From: an uncultured Eubacteriales bacterium
GTDB lineage: Bacteria; Bacillota; Clostridia; Oscillospirales; Oscillospiraceae
NCBI GenBank assembly: GCA_900320765.1
Contig: ONTN01000042.1
Coordinates: 1-9,496 of the forward strand
Direction of reading: 5' to 3'
DNA: 9,496 bases
Of this stretch, positions 1-5,687 are shown in pieces (positions within the stretch are counted from its first letter, which is position 1; each line of letters opens with the position of its first letter). The notes under the pieces were generated by a model. That model was given only the letters and a program-made list of their open reading frames with translations. It had not been told where the DNA came from and made no database searches. The position numbers and the translations under genes are program-made.

Positions 1-661
1 CGGGATCGGCGAGATAGGCTATCTCCGTGCGGCAGACCTCCTCAAGGTTGAAGGAGCAGATATTCGAAGCCATACCGACGGCTATGCCCGTGTTCGCGCT
101 TACGAGCACGTTCGGGAAGGTGGTTGGCAGAAGTGTGGGCTCCTTCGTCGTGGAATCGTAGTTATCAACAAAATCCACCGTGTCAGAGTTTATCTCGCGG
201 AACAGCTCGGAGGCTATCGGGGCGAGCTTCGCCTCGGTGTATCGCGAGGCGGCGTAGCTCATATCGCGGGAGAAGACCTTTCCGAAGTTGCCCTTTGAAT
301 CGACGAAGGGCGTGAGCAGGGCGGCGTAGCCGCGGCTGAGGCGGACCATCGTCTCGTAAATCGCCGCGTCGCCGTGCGGGTTAAGGCGCATCGTCTGACC
401 CACTATGTTCGCCGATTTTGTCCGCCCTCCGGTAAGAAGCCCCATCTTATACATCGTATATAGAAGCTTCCTGTGGGCGGGCTTGAAGCCGTCGATCTCG
501 GGTATTGCACGGGATACGATGACGCTCATCGCGTAGGGCATATAGTTTTCCTCAAGCGTTTCGACTATGGGCTGATCCATTATCTCCGCCCTGAGCCCCA
601 TCACGTTGGGATTGTTTTTATTCTGTTCGGGCGCCTCGGCGTCCTTTCTTTTTCTCGGCAT
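1..661 (-). CDS. parC: Type IIA DNA topoisomerase A subunit (topoisomerase IV A / GyrA-like), 5' part
   Basis: This is the DNA breakage-reunion subunit of a type IIA topoisomerase, which passes one DNA duplex through another with its B-subunit partner. Only the first 220 codons lie in the window; the gene continues beyond the left edge. Visible landmarks are YAMSVIVSRAIPEIDGFKPA (about residues 43-62), the helix-turn-helix stretch LNPHGDAAIYET (93-104), and AASRYTEAKL, which carries the catalytic Arg140-Tyr141 pair. TVDFVDNYD (161-169) and GIAVGMASN (192-200) follow. At the quinolone-determining positions Ala99 replaces the usual Ser and Glu103 the usual Asp. The ATG at 661 is preceded by AAAGGGA 11 bases upstream and lies 20 bases after the B-subunit stop, so the two are surely co-transcribed. 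The choice of ParC over GyrA rests on the divergent motifs and the B-A pairing; a gyrA paralogue cannot be excluded. Confidence 0.93.
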   Translation of the reverse strand, partial: MPRKRKDAEAPEQNKNNPNVMGLRAEIMDQPIVETLEENYMPYAMSVIVSRAIPEIDGFKPAHRKLLYTMYKMGLLTGGRTKSANIVGQTMRLNPHGDAAIYETMVRLSRGYAALLTPFVDSKGNFGKVFSRDMSYAASRYTEAKLAPIASELFREINSDTVDFVDNYDSTTKEPTLLPTTFPNVLVSANTGIAVGMASNICSFNLEEVCRTEIAYLADP

Positions 662-681
662 AATTATGACCGTCCCTTTGT

Positions 682-2670
682 TCAGCTTATATCGGCGAGA
701 TCGAGGTATTTATATCCGTCAGTGGCTATGTGCTCCTTGCGCCCCTGCAGGTTATCGCCCAAGAGAAGATCAAAGACCTCTGCGGTGCGCTCCGCGTCCG
801 AGGGCATAACCTTAATAAGCCGCCTTGTCTCGGGATTCATCGTCGTCATCCACATCATATCGGGGTCGTTTTCACCGAGTCCCTTCGAGCGCTGAACGGT
901 GTATTTTCCGCTCTTCAGCCCGGCAATAATGTCGGCCTTTTCTTTTTCCGTGTAAGCAAACCATGTCTTGTCGCCCTGATTGATCTCAAAAAGCGGAGTC
1001 TCGGCGATGAACACCTTGCCCGCGTCGATGAGAGCCGGGGTGAGCCTGTATATCATCGTAAGTATCAGCGTTCTGATCTGGTATCCGTCGTAATCGGCGT
1101 CGGTGCAGATTATGACCTTGCTCCATCTGAGAGCGTCGAGGTCAAAGGCGTTCAGATCCGTCTTGTGCTTCGTCTTAACGTCCACTCCGCAGCCGAGGAC
1201 TTTAATGAGATCAGTTATTATCTCGCTTTTGAATATCCTGACGTAGTCCGCCTTGAGGCAGTTTAGTATCTTGCCTCTCACGGGCATTATGCCCTGGAAC
1301 TCCGCGTCTCTCGACTGCTTGCAGGCGCCGAGAGCGGAATCACCCTCGACGATGTAGAGCTCGCGCCGCTCAACGTCCTTCGTGCGGCAGTCCACGAATT
1401 TTTGAACGCGGTTCGATATGTCGATGCTGCCGGAGAGCTTCTTCTTCATATTCAGGCGGGTCTTCTCTGCCGTTTCGCGGCTGCGCTTGTTTACGAGGAC
1501 CTGCTCAACGACCCTGTCGGCCTCGGCCTTGTTCTCGATAAAATAAACCTCGAGCTTCGAGCGGAAGAACTCCGTCATCGCGTCCTGTATGAATTTGTTC
1601 GTGATAGCCTTTTTGGTCTGGTTTTCGTAGCTCGTCCTCGTGGAAAAGCAGTTCGTAACGAGGATGAGGCAGTCGGCAATATCCTGAAAGCTTATGCGGC
1701 TCTCATTCTTCTGATACTTGTTCTGCTGCTTGATGTATGCGTCAAAGGCATAGACGAAGGCGGAGCGGGTCGCTTTCTCGGGGGCGCCGCCGTACTCGAG
1801 CCAGGAGGAATTGTGATAGTATTCGATCCTGTTTACTCTGCTTGAAAAGCAGAAGGCGGCGGAGAGCTTGAGCTTATAGTCGGGCATATCCTGCCTGTCG
1901 CGCCCCTTGCGCTCGCCGTCTATGAAATATGGCGCCGTAAGGCCGCCCTCGCCCTCTATCTCGGTAACGTAGTCCATTATACCGTTCTCGTAGACGTATT
2001 CGGCAGTCTCGAACTTTTTGCCCGTCTCCTCGCGGAAAACGAAGCGCACGCCCGCGTTCACAACGGCCTGCTTTTTCAAAACGTCCTCAAAGTATTCCCG
2101 CGGTATGCTTATATCGGTAAAAACCTCGCTGTCCGGCTTCCACTTTATAAGCGTGCCGGTACGCTTGCCGGGAAAGTCCTCACTTTTGAGCCCGCCGACA
2201 TTCTCGCCCTTTTCAAAATGGAGGGAGTATTTCTTTCCGTCGCGCCATACCGTAACGTCCATATACTCAGAGGAGTACTGCGTTGCGCAGCTTCCGAGCC
2301 CGTTCAGACCGAGGGAGTATTCGTAATCCCCGCCTCCGTCGTTCTGATATTTTCCGCCCGCGTAAAGTTCGCAGAAAACGAGCTCCCAGTTATACCTCTC
2401 CTCGGCGGGGTTCCAGTCCACCGGGCAGCCGCGCCCCATATCCTCGACCTCGATGGAGCCGTCAGAGTAGTGGGTCAGAGTAATGACCGAGCCGTGCCCC
2501 TCGCGCGCCTCGTCGATCGAGTTTGAAAGTATCTCAAAAACGGAATGCTCGCAGCCCTCGAGCCCGTCGGAGCCGAAAATTACGCCCGGGCGCTTTCTGA
2601 CCCTGTCCGCTCCCTTGAGCGAGCTTATGCTTTCGTTGCCGTAATCTGCCGTTTTCTTGCTTTTTGCCAT
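682..2670 (-). CDS. parE: Type IIA DNA topoisomerase B subunit (topoisomerase IV B / GyrB-like)
   Basis: This 662-residue protein is the ATPase and metal-binding subunit of a type IIA topoisomerase. The order is: GHKL ATPase with E46-x3-N50 in EILSNSIDEA, then VEDMGRGCPVD (about 75-85), then the ATP-lid glycine motif LGLNGLGS (120-127); a transducer domain with QTKK (351-354); and a TOPRIM domain with EGDSA (443-447), PVRGKILN (463-470), DADYDG (524-529) and QRSKGLGE (593-600). All catalytic residues are present, so it should be active. Several motifs differ from textbook GyrB/ParE: DADYDG for DADVDG, SALGACKQSRD for SAGGSAKQGRD, and GLNGLG for GLHGVG. Length suits ParE or a short GyrB. The start at 2670 has AGGGGA 7 bases upstream. 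It is the first gene of a parE-parC operon with its own promoter. Confidence 0.94.
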   Translation of the reverse strand: MAKSKKTADYGNESISSLKGADRVRKRPGVIFGSDGLEGCEHSVFEILSNSIDEAREGHGSVITLTHYSDGSIEVEDMGRGCPVDWNPAEERYNWELVFCELYAGGKYQNDGGGDYEYSLGLNGLGSCATQYSSEYMDVTVWRDGKKYSLHFEKGENVGGLKSEDFPGKRTGTLIKWKPDSEVFTDISIPREYFEDVLKKQAVVNAGVRFVFREETGKKFETAEYVYENGIMDYVTEIEGEGGLTAPYFIDGERKGRDRQDMPDYKLKLSAAFCFSSRVNRIEYYHNSSWLEYGGAPEKATRSAFVYAFDAYIKQQNKYQKNESRISFQDIADCLILVTNCFSTRTSYENQTKKAITNKFIQDAMTEFFRSKLEVYFIENKAEADRVVEQVLVNKRSRETAEKTRLNMKKKLSGSIDISNRVQKFVDCRTKDVERRELYIVEGDSALGACKQSRDAEFQGIMPVRGKILNCLKADYVRIFKSEIITDLIKVLGCGVDVKTKHKTDLNAFDLDALRWSKVIICTDADYDGYQIRTLILTMIYRLTPALIDAGKVFIAETPLFEINQGDKTWFAYTEKEKADIIAGLKSGKYTVQRSKGLGENDPDMMWMTTMNPETRRLIKVMPSDAERTAEVFDLLLGDNLQGRKEHIATDGYKYLDLADIS

Positions 2671-2677
2671 TTCAGAT

Positions 2678-2683
2678 TCCCCT
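2678..2683 (-). promoter_or_regulatory. Ribosome binding site of parE
   Basis: AGGGGA on the minus strand lies 7 bases before the ATG at 2670. Its good spacing supports that start codon. Confidence 0.7.
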
Positions 2684-2702
2684 ATATATTGAGCATAGAT
2701 AC

Positions 2703-2720
2703 ATCTATTATATAATAGAT
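2703..2720. repeat. 18-bp perfect palindrome over the parE -10 box (possible operator)
   Basis: ATCTATTATATAATAGAT is identical to its own reverse complement over all 18 bases. It covers the -10 box of the minus-strand parE promoter. It also creates a TATAAT on the plus strand (2711-2716) with TTGAGC 16 bases upstream (2689-2694). A dimeric DNA-binding protein here could control one or both divergent transcripts. AT-rich promoter sequence can be palindromic by chance, so a regulatory role is inference. Confidence 0.4.
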
Positions 2721-2735
2721 TTTGTGTTTTAGCAA
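2707..2735 (-). promoter_or_regulatory. Promoter of the parE-parC operon
   Basis: On the minus strand TTGCTA (2735-2730) and a perfect TATAAT (2712-2707) are separated by exactly 17 bases, fitting a sigma-A-type promoter. Transcription would start near 2700 and give a leader of about 30 bases that contains the AGGGGA ribosome binding site. The -10 box lies inside an 18-bp palindrome. Confidence 0.7.
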
Positions 2736-2741
2736 GCTTTT

Positions 2742-2770
2742 TTGATTTTTCAATAATTACGGGTTATAAT
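2742..2770 (+). promoter_or_regulatory. Promoter of the SLH-serpin gene
   Basis: TTGATT (2742-2747) and a perfect TATAAT (2765-2770) are separated by 17 bases. Transcription would begin near 2777. This puts the upstream ATG at 2786 almost at the 5' end of the message with no room for a ribosome site, and supports the later start at 2831. Confidence 0.7.
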
Positions 2771-2816
2771 GGAACAAAAGGTAAAATGAACAGTCTAATA
2801 ATCATAAACGAAAAAC

Positions 2817-2824
2817 GGAGGAAG
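2817..2824 (+). promoter_or_regulatory. Ribosome binding site deciding the SLH-serpin start
   Basis: GGAGGAAG lies 6 bases before the ATG at 2831. The reading frame is open back to an ATG at 2786, but that one has no such site. Starting at 2831 also gives a clean signal peptide at the N-terminus. Confidence 0.85.
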
Positions 2825-2830
2825 ATAGAA

Positions 2831-4663
2831 ATGAAAAAAGCGATTTCTCTGGTGCTCGCTCTCGTGCTCGCTGTAACGGCAGCGGGAGCAGTCGTATCGG
2901 CGGATTCAAAGAGCTATTCCGACCTCGATGAAAACGCGTGGTACGCTTATTTCGTGGGCGACTGCACCGCAAACGGCTGGATAGACGGCTTTGCGGACGG
3001 CACGTTCAAACCGAAACAGAGCATGACACGCGCCGAATTCATTACAGCCCTCTTCCGACTGAACGCGGATGAAAAATACTCAGATATCGCGGAAAACTAC
3101 TATTGGTACTTTTATGAGTGGCCGTTTACCGACGTTTCTGAGGAGGCCGACTACGCCTCCGCTGTCCTCTGGGGCAAGGTCGAAGGCATAATCAAGGGCA
3201 CTGGAAAAGGAAAGTTCTCGCCCGACTCACCGCTTACCCGCGAGCAGGCCGCGACGATATTCTACCGCTACGCAGCGGCGAAGCTCTATTCAAATCAGGA
3301 CGGGCTCAGGGAGTTCCCCGACTCCTCCGACATAAGCTCCTGGGCGAAGGAAGCCGTAAAGTGGATGCAGGGTCTCAATTTGCTGAGCGGAGATGAGAAC
3401 GGAAAGTTCAACCCGAAGAGATCTCTATCCAGAGCTGAATGCGCGAAGCTCGTTTCATTGCTCAACGAGGCAATGCAACCCGACGCCGCCGGCTCGGGCA
3501 GCGTGAGGGAGCTGACAGCGGGATTCACGCAGAGCGTTGAGCCCGGCAAGCTTGCAGAGGTGACCGATGCAGACAGGGAGGCTATACTCAGCTTCTGCGC
3601 GGCGATAGCGAGAGAGAACCTCGGCGCGGAACAGAGCAACGTGATCTCACCGGTCTCGATACTTTACGCTCTCGGAATGCTGACGAGCGGAGCGAAAGGC
3701 GAGACGCTCGAACAGCTTGAGAAGGCGATAGGCGTCCCTGCGGACGTATTGAACGCATACCTTTACAACTTTGGAAAAAGCCTTTACGGCGGAGGCGATA
3801 CGGTTCAGCTCGCGGACTCTATATGGATAAACGACGAAAACAAATTCGACTGCAATCCCGAGTACCTTCAGGCGCTCGCAGACTTCTACGGAGCCGAGGC
3901 GTTCAGCGGCAAATTTGACCCCGAGCTCTGCAGCGAACTGAACCGCTGGGTTTACGAGAAGACCTACGGTATGATAAAAAAGACTCTCGACGAGGTCGAT
4001 CCGGAGGCCGCGCTGTACCTCGTTAACACCCTCGCCCTTCAGCTTCGGTGGGGCGAAGAATATTACAGGACCTTTGACGGCACGTTCACCCGGGCGGACG
4101 GAGAAAAAGAGGACGTTCAGATGCTCCGCGGGACCGAGGGCTGCTATCTGCACGACGCAGACTCCGTGGGCTTTATGAAATACTATCAATACGGCTACAG
4201 GTTCGTCGCTCTTCTGCCCGACGAGGGAGTATCGATGGACGACTATCTGAAGAGCCTCACCGGAGAGAAGATATCAAAGCTTCTGAGCGGAGCAAAGTTC
4301 GGCTGCGACGTTCATACAATGATGCCCGAGTTCAAGACCGACAGCTACTTCAAGCTCATTGAGCCGCTTCAGAAGCTCGGGGTGACAGACGTTTTCGTTC
4401 CCTTCGCTTCCAATCTTAAGGGTATCGCCGAGGACGCAGATCTATATGTGTCCGACATCTTCCAGAAGGCGCATATCGAGCTCGACAAGGACGGAACGAA
4501 GGCCGCCGCGGTCACAGTAATCGGAATGAAAGACGCAACGGCAATCTTCGAAGAGCCAAAAGAAGAATATTACGTATATCTCGACAGACCGTTCGTATAT
4601 ATGATCCTCGATCCTTCGGGCGAGCTGCCTCTCTTCATCGGAGTCGTAAACTCGGTAGCATAA
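2831..4663 (+). CDS. Secreted cell-wall-anchored serpin with three S-layer-homology domains
   Basis: This 610-residue exported protein has a signal peptide (MKKAISLVLA, hydrophobic core to about residue 22, likely cleavage after VSA at 24). Three SLH repeats follow at about 28-76, 99-147 and 162-211, each with the aromatic-rich start and the G-x-F-x-P...ltRaE/Q core. A short linker runs to about 242. A serpin domain fills 243-610, about the usual 370 residues. Serpin landmarks are SNVISPVSILYALGML (269-284), LVNTLALQLRW (397-407), the hinge GTKAAAVT (555-562) and DRPFVYMILDPSGELPLFIG (585-604). SLH repeats normally bind pyruvylated wall polysaccharide, and serpins trap serine or cysteine proteases by cleavage of the reactive loop. 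I infer a surface-displayed protease inhibitor. The Ala-rich hinge suggests true inhibition, although Lys replaces the usual Glu at P13 and P17. It has its own promoter and downstream hairpin, so it is probably a single-gene unit. Confidence 0.92.
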   Translation: MKKAISLVLALVLAVTAAGAVVSADSKSYSDLDENAWYAYFVGDCTANGWIDGFADGTFKPKQSMTRAEFITALFRLNADEKYSDIAENYYWYFYEWPFTDVSEEADYASAVLWGKVEGIIKGTGKGKFSPDSPLTREQAATIFYRYAAAKLYSNQDGLREFPDSSDISSWAKEAVKWMQGLNLLSGDENGKFNPKRSLSRAECAKLVSLLNEAMQPDAAGSGSVRELTAGFTQSVEPGKLAEVTDADREAILSFCAAIARENLGAEQSNVISPVSILYALGMLTSGAKGETLEQLEKAIGVPADVLNAYLYNFGKSLYGGGDTVQLADSIWINDENKFDCNPEYLQALADFYGAEAFSGKFDPELCSELNRWVYEKTYGMIKKTLDEVDPEAALYLVNTLALQLRWGEEYYRTFDGTFTRADGEKEDVQMLRGTEGCYLHDADSVGFMKYYQYGYRFVALLPDEGVSMDDYLKSLTGEKISKLLSGAKFGCDVHTMMPEFKTDSYFKLIEPLQKLGVTDVFVPFASNLKGIAEDADLYVSDIFQKAHIELDKDGTKAAAVTVIGMKDATAIFEEPKEEYYVYLDRPFVYMILDPSGELPLFIGVVNSVA

Positions 4664-4671
4664 TAAACTGA

Positions 4672-4696
4672 CACCCCCGGCATATAGCCGGGGGTG
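4672..4696 (+). terminator. Strong hairpin after the SLH-serpin gene, probable terminator
   Basis: CACCCCCGGC (4672-4681) and GCCGGGGGTG (4687-4696) form a perfect 10-bp stem with a 5-base loop, starting 9 bases after the stop codon. The following bases, CATTAAAGG, lack the T run of a classical intrinsic terminator. It may end transcription inefficiently or simply protect the 3' end of the message. Confidence 0.6.
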
Positions 4697-4702
4697 CATT
4701 AA

Positions 4703-4798
4703 AGGCGGAAGGAGAAACCGCCTGTCTCCAGAACAGGCAACCCCTTGACCATTCGCCTTTCGGCACCGGTCTTATTGAGGGGCTCGTTTTCCCCGCCT
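4703..4798. other. Candidate structured RNA element of unknown type, strand uncertain
   Basis: This gene-free stretch is dense in complementary segments. AGGCGG (4703-4708) can pair locally with CCGCCT (4718-4723) or distantly with CCGCCT (4793-4798), closing the whole element. GCCTGT (4720-4725) pairs with ACAGGC (4733-4738) and competes with the local option. CCCCT (4741-4745) pairs with AGGGG (4778-4782), and inside it GACC (4747-4750) with GGTC (4768-4771) and GCC (4755-4757) with GGC (4762-4764). On the minus strand the innermost loop reads GAAA, a GNRA tetraloop, and TAATAC (4808-4803) could be a -10 box starting RNA near 4797. Those points favour minus-strand transcription, though no good -35 is seen. 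I compared it by eye with glycine, SAM-I, ZTP, T-box and SRP RNAs and found no convincing match. The function is unknown. Confidence 0.4.
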
Positions 4799-4863
4799 GA
4801 CTGTATTATTAGCGCAAAGCTGAGCAAAAAACGAGGAAAAATATAGCATTGCGGCTTCGTATG

Positions 4864-4872
4864 TGGTACAAT
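4864..4872 (+). promoter_or_regulatory. Possible extended -10 promoter of the uracil-DNA glycosylase gene
   Basis: TGG followed by TACAAT (4867-4872) fits an extended -10 element. No good -35 lies at the right distance (TAGCAT at 4844-4849 is poor). The predicted start near 4879 would leave a leader of only about 12 bases, so this assignment is weak. Confidence 0.35.
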
Positions 4873-4878
4873 AACCGA

Positions 4879-4886
4879 GAGGTGAT
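4879..4886 (+). promoter_or_regulatory. Ribosome binding site of the uracil-DNA glycosylase gene
   Basis: GAGGTGAT is an uninterrupted 8-base complement of the 16S rRNA tail and sits just before the ATG at 4891. It firmly supports that start and predicts strong translation. Confidence 0.8.
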
Positions 4887-4890
4887 ATAA

Positions 4891-5463
4891 ATGAACTGGG
4901 ATGAGCTCAGAGCCGAATGCCTAAAATGCCGCCGCTGCGGGCTTTGCGAGACGAGGACGAACGTCGTCTTCGGCGACGGGGTAAAGACCGCGTCCGTTAT
5001 GTTCGTCGGCGAGGGGCCGGGGGAGAATGAGGATCTTTCCGGTCTGCCCTTTGTTGGCAGGGGAGGCCAGCTTCTTACCGATATGCTCAAGATAATCGAC
5101 CTTGACCGGTCGAAAAATTACTATATCGCGAACATCGTAAAGTGCCGCCCGCCGCAGAACCGCGATCCCTCGCGCGCGGAGGAGGAGGCCTGCATCGACT
5201 GGCTGAGACAGCAGATAGAGCTCGTCTCTCCGAAGCTCATAGTCTGCCTCGGCAGGATAGCCGCGTCCGTACTTATAGATCCGGACTTCAAGATAACGAA
5301 GGATCACGGGAAGTTTTTCATTAAGGACGGCATAACCTACACCGCGATATACCACCCCGCCGCGCTTTTGCGCGACCCGCGCAGAAGACCGGAGACCTTC
5401 GAGGATCTCAAGGCGATACAGGCGGAAATAAGGCAAATCTGCCCGGAGACCTATGCGGAATAA
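4891..5463 (+). CDS. Family 4 uracil-DNA glycosylase with a 4Fe-4S cluster
   Basis: This 190-residue enzyme should remove uracil from DNA, arising from cytosine deamination or dUTP incorporation, as the first step of base excision repair. It belongs to the family 4 (UdgA-like) glycosylases. Four cysteines fit the 4Fe-4S pattern: C13-x2-C16 near the N-terminus and C85-x15-C101. C10 and C19 are extra. The active-site motif GEGPGENED spans 40-48, followed by PFVG (53-56) and GQLL (60-63). The C-terminal motif HPAALLR is at 155-161. Length is typical for the family. It stands alone between the structured stretch to its left and a long terminator-bearing gap to its right, so it is probably transcribed by itself. 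Of 16 isoleucine codons, 10 are ATA. Confidence 0.93.
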   Translation: MNWDELRAECLKCRRCGLCETRTNVVFGDGVKTASVMFVGEGPGENEDLSGLPFVGRGGQLLTDMLKIIDLDRSKNYYIANIVKCRPPQNRDPSRAEEEACIDWLRQQIELVSPKLIVCLGRIAASVLIDPDFKITKDHGKFFIKDGITYTAIYHPAALLRDPRRRPETFEDLKAIQAEIRQICPETYAE

Positions 5464-5582
5464 AAAACTTTTGAATTTAATACTTTTGTAATATTTATCT
5501 GTTTATTTCTTAAAAAATATGCTTTAAGATAATAATCACAGAGCACAGAAGACTTTTTCATTTTATCCTCTTTTTCATTTTT
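5464..5582. other. AT-rich gene-free stretch between udg and its terminator
   Basis: I see no open frame with a ribosome site in these roughly 120 bases, which are far richer in A and T than the flanking genes. They may be the 3' untranslated end of the glycosylase message. GATAAT (5528-5533) could be a -10 box for a short RNA ending at the following terminator, but no good -35 accompanies it. Confidence 0.4.
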
Positions 5583-5620
5583 CCGGCAGAGCCCCGTTTT
5601 CGGGGCTCTGCCGGTTTTTT
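5583..5620 (+). terminator. Intrinsic terminator between udg and pcrA
   Basis: A perfect 14-bp stem (5583-5596 with 5601-5614: CCGGCAGAGCCCCG and its complement) closes a TTTT loop and is followed at once by six T. This is a textbook plus-strand intrinsic terminator. It separates the glycosylase transcript from the helicase operon. Confidence 0.95.
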
Positions 5621-5628
5621 GATTACTC

Positions 5629-5657
5629 TTTAAAAATCCGAAAAAGTGTGATATGAT
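5629..5657 (+). promoter_or_regulatory. Promoter of the pcrA operon
   Basis: TTTAAA (5629-5634) and TATGAT (5652-5657) are 17 bases apart, and TGA directly before the -10 box forms an extended -10. Transcription would start near 5664, just after the terminator and 24 bases before the ATG. Confidence 0.65.
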
Positions 5658-5687
5658 ATCCTCAAATCAAAATGGGGTACAAGCGGA

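Noticed and set aside
124..315. Short plus-strand frame opposite parC
   Set aside because: The minus strand encodes clear topoisomerase A motifs through this stretch. The plus frame is arginine-rich low-complexity shadow sequence.
1402..1845. Open frame of 147 codons antisense to parE, and similar antisense frames over most genes here
   Set aside because: These are shadows of strongly biased codon use in the real genes. They have no ribosome sites and no recognisable protein motifs.
2786..2830. A 15-residue N-terminal extension of the SLH-serpin from the ATG at 2786
   Set aside because: That ATG would lie about 9 bases from the predicted transcript start with no ribosome site, and the extension would put charged residues before a normal signal peptide. 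GGAGGAAG precedes the ATG at 2831.
4703..4798. Known riboswitch or T-box in front of udg
   Set aside because: Fragments such as CCGCCTG, GGCAACC and TTCTGGAGA recall ZTP, SAM-I or glycine riboswitches. The rest of each consensus is missing or in the wrong order, so no family name is justified.
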